Shown here: piece after piece, positions 37,591 through 49,375 of the stretch
Position numbering within the stretch: position 1 is the stretch's first letter
How the letters are laid out: each line of letters opens with the position of its first letter
The notes under the pieces: model-generated
The model's input: the letters and a program-made list of their open reading frames with translations, nothing else
Told to the model about the DNA's origin: nothing
Database searches by the model: none
Assembly: GCA_916613615.1 (NCBI GenBank)
Contig: OU744724.1
Coordinates: 22,802,171-22,866,170 of the forward strand
DNA: 64,000 nucleotides
Direction of reading: 5' to 3'
Source: Steromphala cineraria
Lineage: Eukaryota; Mollusca; Gastropoda; Trochida; Trochidae
Program-made: the position numbers and the translations under genes

Positions 37591-40290
37591 TATTTATGTA
37601 CATATCATATTTTGTTATTCCCCACATCTCACATGATGCAAATGAAGGATCTGTAGTCACATGAACAAAGGGAGATAACTCTCAGCGCGGTTTTCTGTTT
37701 AGGCTTTTATTATTCTGAAATGATTGATTATATATGTTGTATACCTTATGATTTATTGTATACCTTTGTGAGGGCCTCCTTGCAGGAAAGGGCATTTTTG
37801 TTTAAATGAAAGTTTCAATCTTTGTTCAGAGTGACGTAAGTTTTCCTTAAAGAATGTACTCTAAACGTTTTGATCTTCACAATTCACAATTTAGCAGAAA
37901 ATCTTGCAGATATAATAGAGTGTATCAGTTATTAATTTGCATTTAATATAAATAATATATACACAGTCTTATGGTTCTGGTACTATTGTTTAAAGATTTC
38001 AAGTATTAATGGAAGGGGAAATATATGTTTTTATAAATAAAACCACACTCTGGTTAATTTGGACTTGGAGATATGGAAAAAGATATCAATATTGCTTGAA
38101 GACATTCAAATTACATTGCATGTTGAGAAAATTTAAATAATTCATTTTTTTTATAGCTTCAGTTATGATTACATCTGGCAAGCATATTCCTCCAAACTAG
38201 GTTTACAACCACTAATACATTAAAATCTTTAGGCATGAAATGTCAGCAAACTTTGAAGCATAACAGAAATTGAATGAACACACTTTGATGCCGACAGCAC
38301 AAGAACAGGAGAGTAGCTATTGGAAGTTGCTGGTCTGAAACTGAGTTGACGCTATGATCCCGAAGATCAAGATGGCAAGAAAGTGTTGGAACTTGATCAG
38401 GAATCATTCACTAAGTACTAGAATGTATTCAGTGTCATGAATTGGGTCGAGTGGAATTGATTCCTTCTTAACGTAAATATCATGGTTACTTATTGAAATG
38501 TACAAACCTAAAAATAATTTGACTTTTCCAATTTACGTGACAAACTCAATAAATTTCTCCTTAGATTGTTCATTGGAATTGTTTTCTTTCCGGAACTTGA
38601 TAATAATCACATTAAATGAAAAACTTGATATTTATGGATTAGACGTTTAAAAAGGTATCCCTTGTTTCAATTATATGAAAACCTCTTCTGAAGAACAGAG
38701 ATGCAAGCAATTCCTGGTCACAAGCACCAGTTGTGTGAATCATGTGACCTTTCTTGAAACCCAACCAAAAGAATAATTTCACAAAAATAGCTATGAAAAA
38801 TTGTTAATCTGTATCAGCCTTTGTTTGCATGCCAACTTAAGAGACTGCAATTTCTTTATGATAATGGAATTTCTGAAGCAATCCTGGAGTGGCAATGTTG
38901 ATGACACTGTGATCTGGACCCCAGCTGTCTTCTCCAGGAGGCCATTATGTCTATCCATGCTTCTGACGCCTTCATATCCGCTTGTCTTTCCGCTTTTAAA
39001 CCATATCATTCATTCCATATTGAGGAGTTTTATTATACAGCAACATTTCCAGATGCTTTTCACCTATTGGCATTCATTTATAGACGGCTATTTTCAACTT
39101 TACAAATATAGAATGAATAGTTTCGGTGTAGGAAGTTTCAATAAAGGTACCAATCACTTGCGTTCCTTATTTAGAAGATTATTCTTCAGCATCAGTTCCA
39201 TGTTCGTTTTACTTTTGATTAGCTTATATTTCCTGCTGGTTTTCATTTTCAGTGTATTGACAGCAATAACTACATGAGCAAGCATGATTTGCCTTTATAT
39301 AATTCAAATATGTTGTATTAGATAAATGGAAATAGACTAGAGTATTGATGGTTAAATTTCTTTTCACATAATTAAAAAAATGGTGTAGTATAAAATGGTG
39401 CTTATGCACTGATGCACGACAAATTCATGCAAATATACTGCTTGTTTGAGCTGAACTTGTATCCAATAAGTTGAGTTATATGTGGCCGAACATTTTATTC
39501 TAAAGCAATAGAATACTGACCATATTCACAGAATAGATAAGTTTCATCTTATATTCAGTTCACCAATTGAGCATCATATGTATTACCGTTATATCATGGG
39601 TTTTTTCCAGAATATATATATACATATATATACAATTTGTGTTGAGTTCATTGTTACAAATATTGTATTGCTAATGATTCTTCTATATAATGAAAAAAAC
39701 CCAGAAAAATAAGATTCATGAGTCATGTTTTTTTCTGTTGTACGCATCACGGCTTCAAAACTGTGACATCAAAGCTAGAAATATCTGCTTGAAAAGTGGT
39801 GTCTACGTTTTTGCTGAGTTGCCATATATTTTGAAATAAAGAAACTCTCGAGAGATAAAGATTATTGCATTTGGAGAAAGAAATTTATCGAGTGGTTACT
39901 TGAGCAATAGGAAGGTTTACATAAAAGCTTACTTAAGTCCTGCTTATGGCTGGTATAAAAAGGCGTTGGAGGATTTGGCTTTCAATGGTTGAGCGGTGGT
40001 TAAACTGGATCAGAGCTATGATATCAATACGTCAATACTGCAGTACCCTCTGTGATAGGTCTGCCCGTGCTAGCTTTTTACACATTGAATACAATATTAC
40101 CATAATCAATGTACCATTGATCTTGAAATATCATAAGGAGTGTTAAGAAGGAGACCTTTATTAAGGAAATGTTAGTGGAAGTTATAACTAAGAATTTTTT
40201 TATTTGATCATTAATGTATAAACAGTATTTTTAAGAAGAAAATGTGGTTATCTTTTCTAAAAAATGCCTTCAAGTTTGAGGTTAACAAGG
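37591..40290. other. AT-rich DNA; a 158-codon frame of unknown value
   Basis: The plus frame 38,801-39,277 is the longest outside the LINE. Its C-terminal third is very hydrophobic (FLLVFIFSVL). It has no recognised domain, and hydrophobic frames are common by chance in T-rich DNA. An AT dinucleotide stretch lies at 39,612-39,632. Confidence 0.35.
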
Positions 40291-40298
40291 AAGAGGAC

Positions 40299-40450
40299 TA
40301 TATGGATGACAACTTCTTCATTCATGGTATGCAATGTTTCAACAGAAGTTCTTGTATTGTTGTATTGTATTGTTATGACTGCTTCAGAAGAACACAAGAA
40401 CCTGTGTTTAAACATTGTATACCATGAATAAAGAAGTTGTCATCCATATG
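40299..40450. repeat. Long imperfect hairpin (foldback)
   Basis: TATGGATGACAACTTCTTCA (from 40,301), then TTCATGGTATGCAATGTTTC, is mirrored by TACCATGAATAAAGAAG and TTGTCATCCATAT ending near 40,450. The arms are about 56 nt with scattered mismatches around a loop of about 38 nt. It could be a small foldback element or an inverted duplication; a long-hairpin RNA is possible. Confidence 0.7.
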
Positions 40451-41570
40451 GTTATTTTCCTTATTGTCATCCCAACTTTTAAAATGCCATTTTGAGGTGT
40501 GTTGGGAAGAACATACCAATCTCCTCCAGGGATGATTTAAATATAGATACCTGTAGGGGCTTTGATTTAAAAATTTATAGATGTAAGCAATTGTAGGTGA
40601 TTCTTAATATATGTTCAAGTTTAAGAGTTTGACATCTAGTTTTTAGAGTTTGACATCCTGAACATAAAAGCATGAGGTGGCTGATTTCTTGATTTATGAT
40701 CCTGTGGACCTTCATTGTGACCTAGATGAGTTACAGAGCCAGTGGCTCCAGTTTTAATATGATCTTTTGTAAGGCAACAAATAACCAACTAGTTGTAAGG
40801 AATTCAGATTAAAGAGTTAACTGTTTTGTCCCACTCCTCGCTTAAGCTCAGAGTTTATCTCAATAATAAATTCGGGGCAGGACCTAAGTAATTCCTTGTT
40901 ACTGGCTGCATATTCTTATATGCCTAGTTTCGGTGGGAAGTTTGATACATGGAATTGATGTTGCTTCTGAGGCTGATTATTAGTTGATTTCAGTCAAATG
41001 AAAACTTTAAGATTGAGTGTAATGTGTTTTTATAATCTTTTTAAAATTCTTCATTCTGACAAATACTAGTGCTTTGTGAGACTCAGTGGCTCCGAACAAA
41101 ATCGAATTATAATCCAATTGAGACATCTAAGAACATAGAATTCTCACAAATCAGAAAAGTTATCCACTTTTTAAGTAAAATTAGTTTATCTTTGATTGAA
41201 CAGTTCTAAATTCATTGTGACATTTTCAGGATAAATAGAAATGAATTTTACTCAAGAGACAAAAATCATGAAAATTTAATCCTTGAAGAGATACCACACA
41301 CACCTTGAACATATTTTTATGATTTTCAAGAAAATCATATTTAATGAAATGAAGAAATATTTATATCAAAGTTTCGACCAATTTCTTATCATATCTATCA
41401 TTTGTTCTTAACTTTAACATTGAATTTGCAGCTTCAAGAGTCTGTCATAATAACTTGTCTGTGATCTTTTTTGAGGGGGTGGCATGGGTAAAGTGTTGTA
41501 CTTAAATGATGTTACAATATGATAAAAATATATGTATTGATAGAATATCCACACATTTAAAATGATTTAT
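40451..41570. other. AT-rich DNA, no gene recognised
   Basis: Apart from the relic element end at 40,725-40,750 and a small duplication of AGAGTTTGACATC near 40,625-40,655, nothing was seen. Confidence 0.5.
40725..40750 (+). mobile_element. Relic right end of the hairpin-bounded repeat element
   Basis: GATGAGTTACAGAGCC followed by AGTGGCTCC closely matches the right end of the large element (57,612-57,636) and keeps the terminal hairpin (GAGCC-agt-GGCTC). No tandem repeats or left end are visible beside it, so only a fragment of the family remains. Confidence 0.5.
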
Positions 41571-41576
41571 GATAAG

Positions 41577-41921
41577 ATTGATAATAATAATAATAGTCCA
41601 TTTATATAGCGCATATATCTATGCACATTGCATGCTCAAAGCGCTGAGTGACATATTACCCCTGGTCAACGAGTACAGAACATTCCCTAATGAGAATACA
41701 ACCGTTCGCCTGTCAGGTTCAAATTCAGACTACCATCGTATCATACCAGGTACCCAATTACTGCTTGGTGGACAGGTGCACGCTTCGAACTAAGTAACTT
41801 ACCTAGGGTGACACCAACAATTTCTCAACTCATGTCTCAGTGTAGAGCATGCAGGGAATCAACCCTTCAAACTCTAGAGTATCTGGCAACGGGTTACCAA
41901 CCTATCCACCGAGCTGCGCCT
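41577..41921 (-). mobile_element. tRNA-derived SINE, near full length
   Basis: Read on the minus strand it begins GGCGCAGCTCGGTGGATAGG (A-box region), then GGGTTGATTCCCTGC (B-box region). The body contains GTCACCCTAGGTAAG and AATTGGGTACCTGG. It ends GCGCTATATAAATGGACTAT plus (TTA)n. A tRNA-like head, a conserved central segment and a simple-repeat tail define a SINE of about 345 bp. The tail motif suggests mobilisation by a LINE with the same 3' end, which is not seen in this window. Confidence 0.7.
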
Positions 41922-44479
41922 GTTGTTGCTGAACTATTCTGATAGCGGTCGACTGAGCCTTGCACAGGACCATGTGCCACTATGCCATACTAAGGTTTTT
42001 CACAATCATGGCTCTGTTGAATGGCCGAATCTTATTGTTATCTTATTTGACCATGAAGTGTTCCCTCGAGATCATCATTATCAAGTTGTTAAATCTAAAT
42101 CAACAACTAATAATCAACACGGTTAAATTGTGTTATAATCAGACATTTACTAATAACATATATGAAAAGATTTGATTGTCCCCTAGAATTTCATTTCCAC
42201 AAAAATACCTTTCATTTTAAAACACTGATACATCAGAATTTTTTGTTTTTCAGATAGAAAAAATAATAAATTTATAATAGATTTAAATTTGGCAGATATG
42301 ATCACTAAGCACTGATCTCAAAATAAAGCATTGTGTTTTAGTTTTTGCAAGTTGAGTATCTGGTTTGTTTTCATTCCTTTGACTAAAAGTTATAAATTTA
42401 ATCCAAACATTGATATTGATGCAATGGGAATTATAAGTTAGCACAAACTTTTAAGCATAGCAGAATTTTTTCAAAAAACTCTTTTTGATTGTTGATAAAC
42501 TTTTAAAATGTCACTTTTGAAAAGTTCACACTATTTTTACTTCTAGCTTCTTGCATCGCATGCTATAATGTTGTCTCAATTGTCAGGGCTGTTATGACTG
42601 TCTTCCTCTGTGACAAAAATGTATGCATTAAATGGAAATCGTATTAGCTTCATCCATTTGTTTTCCAAATTTTCAAATTATTCTGCGGAACAAAATTGCA
42701 TGTGTCACCTAAAAACTATCCTCAGATGTGGTTCTACTCATGCAAAATAATTTTTCAAATGATAACATGTGAAAAAGCATTTGTAGTTTTATGATTTTTA
42801 TTATTTTTTTATTAACATTGATAACCGGATGATGAATGTTTTTCAAATATAAAATGTGTCCAACTTGACTATCTTAATTAAACTGAATTATCTTGAACAC
42901 GAAATTTGTCATTTTATAAAAAAATTGTTTTTCAAATAGTGAATCTATTGACTGAAATATTGCCCAAACCTTGCCAAGTTGATGTTATACTTTATATTAG
43001 TCTGTTTAGTTGTTAAATATAGCCTTGTTTCTAAAAATGTATTTAACTTATCATTTATGAATTGATACATCTGATAAATGGATTTTAATCTACTTACTTT
43101 GCAAAGTTTCCTTATGAAACAATACCTTTTTTCTACAAGAATTAAACCAGTTTTTGATCTTTCAAACTAAAAATTCTTCCACAATATAGTAAATATAGCC
43201 CTGGATATTTAATTACTGTTTCCATCTTGAGATTGCCAAGAGTGGTCCATGAATCTCCTGTGCAACGATTCCGATCCTAGGGGCAAACTTTGTTAGGATG
43301 TGAGCGGTAAATGACAACCGATGAAAATAGAAAAGCTTGGTCTTTGCGTAGAGCATACGAGAATTAAAGTCAAAGATCAGCGTCTCACAACTGACAACGC
43401 TGGAAGGAAGAGCTACAATAAGTGCGAAAGAAGTCATGACAGTTTTGGCAAGACAATAGGTAAGCTCCTACAATGTTGATATATCTGCGCAGTCTTCGTA
43501 TGATCAACAAACGGCTTACTTGGCAATTTCAGAGATTGTCTGCGGACTTGCAGTTGGCTTTAGAAGATTTATGAAGGATTGGAACAAGGGACATTAATTC
43601 TGTCGTATCCCGCAGAAATAACATTAGTGATAAATGCTCTATGTCTCATTACTTGGATCATCTGCAATGCTGTATTTCCGTATGTTTTCCGTCATTTCCG
43701 AGGATCTACTTTTCAACTCTGCCATTAAATTAGTGGCCTGTCTTATATCAGAAGAAACTAATCATCATTTTGTTATGGACATCAGCCCTAATGAACCCCA
43801 GAACTGCCCTCGTTACATGTTTTATAATAGGGATTATGTCTGCCGTGTTGAGTAAGCAATCGTCCATGTAAATTTTATAGATAATCAATGCAAACGTCTT
43901 AATAAATCAAACACGACAGACGCCAAGTTTTTGTAACTTTATTCACTGATTGATTTATCATGAAGAAATAACCAAACCATATTCCATATGTCGTCAATAA
44001 CTCCGAAAATCAATTTTTGAGTGCTTGACATTGAATTCTGTAGGGTGTAATTAACACAATTCTACGAAAATGATGGCCTAGCTCTTACCATAACTCACTT
44101 AAGTGTGATTCAACACTAATGATGATAAATTATGAACAAATAAGTATAAATTTCAGTGGTTTCTATTTCAACTAAAGTCATAGGCTGTTTCTCAAAACAG
44201 TAACTTGCTATCAGGATTTATATTAAAAAGATGTGCAATAGATTGATTAATGTCAAACATTACAACTGTTCAATGTATTTGTACTAACAATTATATCTAG
44301 TACATTCATTATTTGTTATAGATTTTATAAGGTACTTTTTTAGATTTGTCATAGAATTGTTTTATGATATCAATTTTTCAACGCTAACAAAAAAATTAAG
44401 CTTATTATTAAGTGCTAAGGTATCTTAAGTGTTATTGTATATAAAACAAAATCACTTTATCTACATATATAACATATTT
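41922..44479. other. AT-rich DNA; GC-richer patch at 43,200-43,860
   Basis: Most of the stretch has nothing recognisable. A less AT-rich patch at 43,200-43,860 holds a 74-codon minus frame (listed separately) and a 73-codon plus frame (43,634-43,855) with no domain. Confidence 0.45.
43213..43437 (-). CDS. Possible small ORF with signal-peptide-like start
   Basis: The 74-codon minus-strand frame starts MTSFALIVALPSSVVSC, a plausible short signal peptide. It begins at an ATG with G at -3 and lies in a patch with less AT bias than its surroundings. The remainder (mature part rich in Phe, Leu and basic residues) matches nothing I know. It could be an exon of a longer gene or a chance frame; the evidence is weak. 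Confidence 0.12.
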   Translation of the reverse strand: MTSFALIVALPSSVVSCETLIFDFNSRMLYAKTKLFYFHRLSFTAHILTKFAPRIGIVAQEIHGPLLAISRWKQ

Positions 44480-45060
44480 GCTTAAGAAATAATCTTTATC
44501 TTTTTATAATTATACTTGTAGATTTCGCCGCCTGTGTTTACTGTGCAACCAAAAATGTCACTGCTCCTCTGTAAAAAGCATTCTGTCTGTTAAAGCCTTA
44601 TATATTTGTATATCACAAGGACTTATTTGATAAACTTCATAATGACACAATTGCTCTATAATAATCTTCATCTTTGAAAAATTGTCAGATTGGTCTAGTA
44701 ATAATCTTTATAATTTGTAATGGTAGATTTTTTTTTCGATCGAATGCACTGTGCAACCATAGATATCGCTATCGTCTGTAAATACACTCTGTCATACAAA
44801 TACATAAGGGTATTGCTATCACAAAGACTTATTTGATAAACTTTATATGACACAATTGCTCAATAACAATCTTTATCTTGGAAATATTGTCAGATTGGTC
44901 TGGACTAGTAATAATGTTGATCTTTTTAAATTAGTAATGGTAGATTTCTCAGCTTGTGTGTACTGTGCAATCATAAATATCGTTCTCGTCTGTAAATATA
45001 TTCTGTCAACGATAGCCTTATGTATTTGTATATCACGAAAGGTCTGTCAATTGTCTGGTC
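44480..45060 (+). repeat. Degenerate tandem repeat, about 210-bp unit
   Basis: The block GTAGATTT, then TACTGTGCAA(C/T)CA and CGTCTGTAAATA, recurs at 44,519, 44,724 and 44,941 (spacing 205 and 217). Shared phrases such as AAAATTGTCAGATTGGTCT lie between. There are about 2.6 diverged copies. Confidence 0.8.
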
Positions 45061-46359
45061 AGCGTTGATAAAGCTAAATACTCTACAACTTGATTAGGGA
45101 AGCCTCTATTGAGTTAAGTGTTAAATTGATGTCTGTTGGGTCTGACACCTCAATCTCGTAATGTGTATGATCACGGATGTGTGTACCGATATCCTATCAT
45201 ACACATATATCTGGTGTTGACTTTAAATTAACAGTCATAGATTCAGTTACAAAGTGGTCTGCAGATTTGAATGCAATTGATTATTTATTTTTGGTCTAGT
45301 CGTTCTGAATGAATATTTTGTTATGATATCATATCAGACTTGATCCTTGAAACTTGCAGGCAAACAGGAATGAAATGATGATACATTCAGTTTGTGGTCA
45401 TAAGGATGATGAAATTATATTTGACCAAGCATTAACTTTGTTAAATAGCTAGTATTTCACATAGAACTTTTTTGCAATATTCAATGTTGATGGTGTTCAG
45501 ATTTAACAACGCTTTGCTATTGCTTGTTTTTGCACTGAAAAAATACTGTTCAATGTTTTCCCTAAACTCTTATAAATTATTTCAACTCAGCATTTGTTAA
45601 ACATGTAACAATTAATAATCACAGACACATCTACTTGGTACCTTGTAGGATGTTTTCTATAATATTCTCTTTATGAATCTTTTGAAACTGGATTGTTTTG
45701 TTCTTCTCTTTGAACTTGTCATCAAACAACAGAGCCTACTTTTGAAAATGAATCCCTTCTTTAATATAAACATTGTAAATATCAAGTGAACAAAAGTAGG
45801 AGTTCAAGTGTTTGTTTTTTTCTCCTTCATCAAAGACATTGTACTTGTTTGTCTTCTCACGTAGACAAAATGGTAAACAGGATCTGGAAGCCCTAGGTGA
45901 AAACTCTCTGTGTACCCAGTGTCTCCTTTGCCTTCAAACTTGTCCATCTTCTTTGTGGCAAGAGCATCACACTTCTCGTAAACATGTCCTTTCTTCCCAC
46001 ATGAACAGTCTCCTGTCTTGAAAAATAGCACAAAAAAACGTCTTCCACAAATATAGTTAAAGGTCGTGAAAGATGCCTATGACATTTTCTATGTGCACTG
46101 CCATTAGGGAACTGCTTGGGATGCAGACAGACAGACAGACGGACAGCCTGTGTTTGGAGTTCTGATCTGGAACTAAACACAGTTGTCGCATTTAGCCAAC
46201 AAAAGCGTCTGGGCACTTAGGAGGAATTTATGTCCTCTTGTGGGCTTGAGATAATGTCCTAATGACACATTAGGCTCGGGTTTCTGGTCGTTAGCACAGT
46301 CACTGGGAGGTGGAACACTCCAGATCTAATCTGCAGATAAAACCTAGTTTATTCTGGAG
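45061..46359. other. No gene recognised; GC-richer patch at 45,830-46,210
   Basis: Overlapping frames on both strands at 45,804-46,216 compete and none shows a domain; one minus frame has CSCGKKGHVYEKC without a known match. A GACA-type microsatellite lies at 46,125-46,146. Confidence 0.4.
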
Positions 46360-46790
46360 AAATTTAAATGTCAAAACTCTTCCACATAGTAAAAAGAGTT
46401 GAAAATTGTAACCTTAGGTAAGAACAAGACAAGCTGTTTTGAGAATCAACATGTCACAATTTTCAAACTGGTAAAAGAAATTCCCAAATTGCAACTATTA
46501 CAGCAGAAACTGGACTTCCTGATTTCAGAGTCTAGAGGTCAAACTTTTCCACCTATTAAGAGAAATTCCAAAAATATAACGATTATAAGGCATAAATTAG
46601 ACATAGTTGATTTCAGATTCAAGGTGTAAAGCTCCTCCAACTGACGAAAGAAATTCCCAAATTGTACCCAATAAGACATGACTTCAGGATCAGGATGTAA
46701 AGCTTTTCTTCATAGTAAAAGAAATTCAAAGACTTTTACTAAGGGCAGAAACCGGACAAAGCTAATCTCAGAATCAAATGTGACTTCATA
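46360..46790 (+). repeat. Degenerate tandem repeat, about 70-90-bp unit
   Basis: The phrase (G)TAAAAGAAATTCCCAAATTG, then GATTTCAGA(T/G)TC and AAAGCTTTTC-type ends, recurs near 46,470, 46,557, 46,645 and 46,718 with strong divergence. Confidence 0.6.
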
Positions 46791-46990
46791 TGTGTCTATG
46801 AAGATTAACTATTGCAACATAGTTTGATCAACTCTTTTGACATTGTCATTATGCTCTATAGAAATAGACAAAGGTCAAATTTCTGAAGTAGAGTCACGCG
46901 TCCACTCGGACATACCCTCAGTCTACTCGGTGGATGGACTTCAAGGGGGGTACCACGAGACACCGCCGACAGTTCAACGCACTACATATC

Positions 46991-47090
46991 TTGTCAATGT
47001 CCTTTACGTCCATACAATGTCCTTTACGTCCATACAATGTCCTCTATGTCAATACAATGTCCTCTTAGTCAGTACAATGGCTTGCATGTC
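46991..47090 (+). repeat. 20-bp tandem repeat, 5 copies
   Basis: CATACAATGTCCTTTACGTC and close variants occupy 46,991-47,090 in exact 20-bp steps. The overlapping 108-codon frame reflects the repeat. Confidence 0.9.
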
Positions 47091-48320
47091 AGTCCAAGTA
47101 TACCACACTGCCAGTATATGTTATATGTTATATGGAAGTGCAAACCCTTCTATGCCAGTTTAAGTATCTTGGAAAATGGAGTCATATCTACATCAATAAT
47201 AAGGGATTCAAAGTTCAAGAGATATGCATTGCTTAAGTTTTGATCAGTCAAATTCTTCTTTGATTTTTAAATTTCAAGTATCAATTGCAAAAATATTGCA
47301 TGACCCAATGATACTTTTCAAGTAATTCATTTGTAAGTTAAGTTTGAAAATAATTTTCATTTTTGTTCAGAATTTCCTGGTAAACTGAACACCAAGATCA
47401 ACTTAAAGATGCAATGTTTGAAAAGTTTTTTAGTTTTGAGAGATGGTCAAATAGTCTGGAGCTTCTTTGAAGAGTTGCAACGTCACCTGATAATGTTTCA
47501 CCCTGGGTTGGTCAAAAGGAGAATTCTGCATTTATTTCTTCTGTCTGTAGCCAGAACAAGAGCTTCTCAAGCCCACTAAACCTTCAGACACCGTTAATGA
47601 GAATTCAAACGAGAGTCCTGAAATTTGTTTTGTCTGTACAAGTCTAAATGCCTGATTTTATTCCACTCTGGGGGCAGTAAATTACCTGCTAATGACCTTA
47701 TGTAACTATTGTGAATTGTGTTGGGTCACTATGAATGGGGCTGTATTCTATGGGAAGGAGAGAGAAGTTGTAGACCTACACGTTGCATAATCTGAAATAG
47801 ATTTCTACTTGAGGGGCTGGGAAATGTATCTGTATATAACAACTTTCGTCTTTTCACTGCCTCAGACAACCATCCAATCAAAGCTTTTACATGTTGATCA
47901 TGCGACAGTTCCCATACAGTTTCAGACCAGCAACCAATCAAAGCTTTTACATGTTTTACCATGACACAAGTTGCTTAGGCCCCTCAAGGCTACATGCAGA
48001 CATTACCCATACAGGCATGCTGTGTTTTATGGTATTGGACATCCTCTGGTGGAGACTATTTCAATGTCTTCTCATGTTAAAGGGACAATAGCATTTTTAT
48101 TTCTTAAATTTTTACCCAATTGGAATTAGTTTGTGCCCCTTTTTGCTCTCTTCAGAGGATCAAATATCACATTAATTATCCTGACCATCCAGAAATTATC
48201 AAGTATCAAAAAAAAGTGGCAGCCCTGTTTTGTGTAAACACCTTTTATTCAATTTATTTATCTTTGATTTGACCAGGATTCTTTGATGTTAAATTTAAAT
48301 GGGCAGTAGCATATATAGAG
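47091..48320. other. No gene recognised
   Basis: CCAATCAAAGCTTTTACATG occurs twice about 60 bp apart (47,872 and 47,934). TTAAAGGGACAATAGCAT (48,076) and TTAAATGGGCAGTAGCAT (about 48,294) are a diverged direct repeat of the kind seen at DNA-transposon margins. Confidence 0.45.
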
Positions 48321-48466
48321 ATTATTAACCGAGTGTGTTTCCGTATCATTAATATCATATAATAGGAATAAAATTTGTATTATGCGAGCCTCTGGCGAGC
48401 ATAATACATATATTTTTATTCCTATTATATGATATTAATGATACGAAAACACACGAGGTTAATAAT
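48321..48466. mobile_element. Foldback element with about 70-nt arms
   Basis: ATTATTAACCGAGTGTGTTT (from 48,321), then ATTAATATCATATAATAGGA, is mirrored by TCCTATTATATGATATTAAT and ACACGAGGTTAATAAT ending at 48,466. The loop centre is GCGAGCCtctgGCGAGC. The near-perfect inverted arms fit a MITE/foldback transposon. Confidence 0.8.
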
Positions 48467-49145
48467 TTCTTTATCATATATATCATTTTGAAATAAAAGG
48501 GTTTAAACGAAAATATGATTCCTTATAAAAATATGTTTGACCTAGATTTCGCGGAGTAATTTCTTTCACAATACACCAAGGTGAAGGTCATATTGTCGGC
48601 GATATACAGTTGTGAGCAGTCTAGAAATATTCCATCATGAAATTATTTTTTCATAGTGATAGAAACGTCTCCAACAATCTATCAACAACTTAAATGAAGT
48701 TAGTATATATGGTTTATGCACAAGCAAACATTGTTGTTTTTATATACAACACAAAATTGGTACGAAACACTTGTCAACGTCGCTACAGGGGAAGTAACTC
48801 TAACTGCATTTTGAAAAGCTGCATTGTCATTGCAGTTACGCCAGTTCGGTAACTAGGTATCCTTAAACTAAACGACGATTATTTCGAAGGTGGGATTGTT
48901 ACGTTTTTTACTACGCTACTAAATAATGTGTACTATCACTAGAATATGATTTGTTTTGCTGGTAAGTTGAAAACTGACACGGTCAAAGCGGTCTACTGCA
49001 GTAGGCCTATGTTACTCAAGAAAATATTGAAGCACATATTTTGTTCGATAGCCGGTATATTGTAAGCTGCATATCGTTATTTGTTTTGGGCGTAAACGCA
49101 CGATGATAGCAACTTGGAATGCTTCGATTACCAAGCTTTTTAGCT
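48467..49145. other. No gene recognised
   Basis: Unique-looking sequence up to the left end of the hairpin-bounded repeat element. The minus frame starting at 49,326 runs across the microsatellite and is not credible. Confidence 0.5.
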
Positions 49146-49196
49146 CATCTGGCCTGTAAGGCCCGATGGGCTTATGGCATGGCATGGTGTCCGGCG

Positions 49197-49233
49197 TCCG
49201 TCCGTCCATCCGTCCGTCCATCCGTCCGTCCGT
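49197..49233 (+). repeat. CCGT/CCAT microsatellite
   Basis: Tandem tccg/tcca tetranucleotides near the left end of the repeat-bearing element. Confidence 0.85.
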
Positions 49234-49268
49234 AAACTTTGTGGAATTTCGACTTCTTCTCCAGAACC

Positions 49269-49273
49269 ATAGG
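49269..49273. repeat. LINE target-site duplication, left copy (ATAGG)
   Basis: ATAGG directly precedes the LINE and is repeated at 54,015-54,019. The flank to the left (CTTCTTCTCCAGAACC) matches the interior of the 145-bp repeat unit that continues on the right side of the LINE. Confidence 0.7.
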
Positions 49274-49375
49274 AGGAGGAGTAGCGTCCCTTGACGTGTG
49301 ACATGGCATGTTTTTCGCTCTGACAAAAACTTAAACTTTCTACCCTATAAAGTGAGTAACTAAAATCCTTTCACG

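Noticed and set aside
38801..39277. 158-codon hydrophobic frame as a membrane protein
   Set aside because: T-rich DNA yields Phe/Leu/Ile-rich frames by chance. No domain, splice signal or promoter supports it.
45804..46216. Zinc-finger-like minus frame (CSCGKKGHVYEKC)
   Set aside because: Cys/His spacing fits no finger I know, and competing frames on both strands are equally open.
49012..49326. 104-codon minus frame at the left end of the repeat element
   Set aside because: It crosses the CCGT/CCAT microsatellite and the LINE boundary; no domain.
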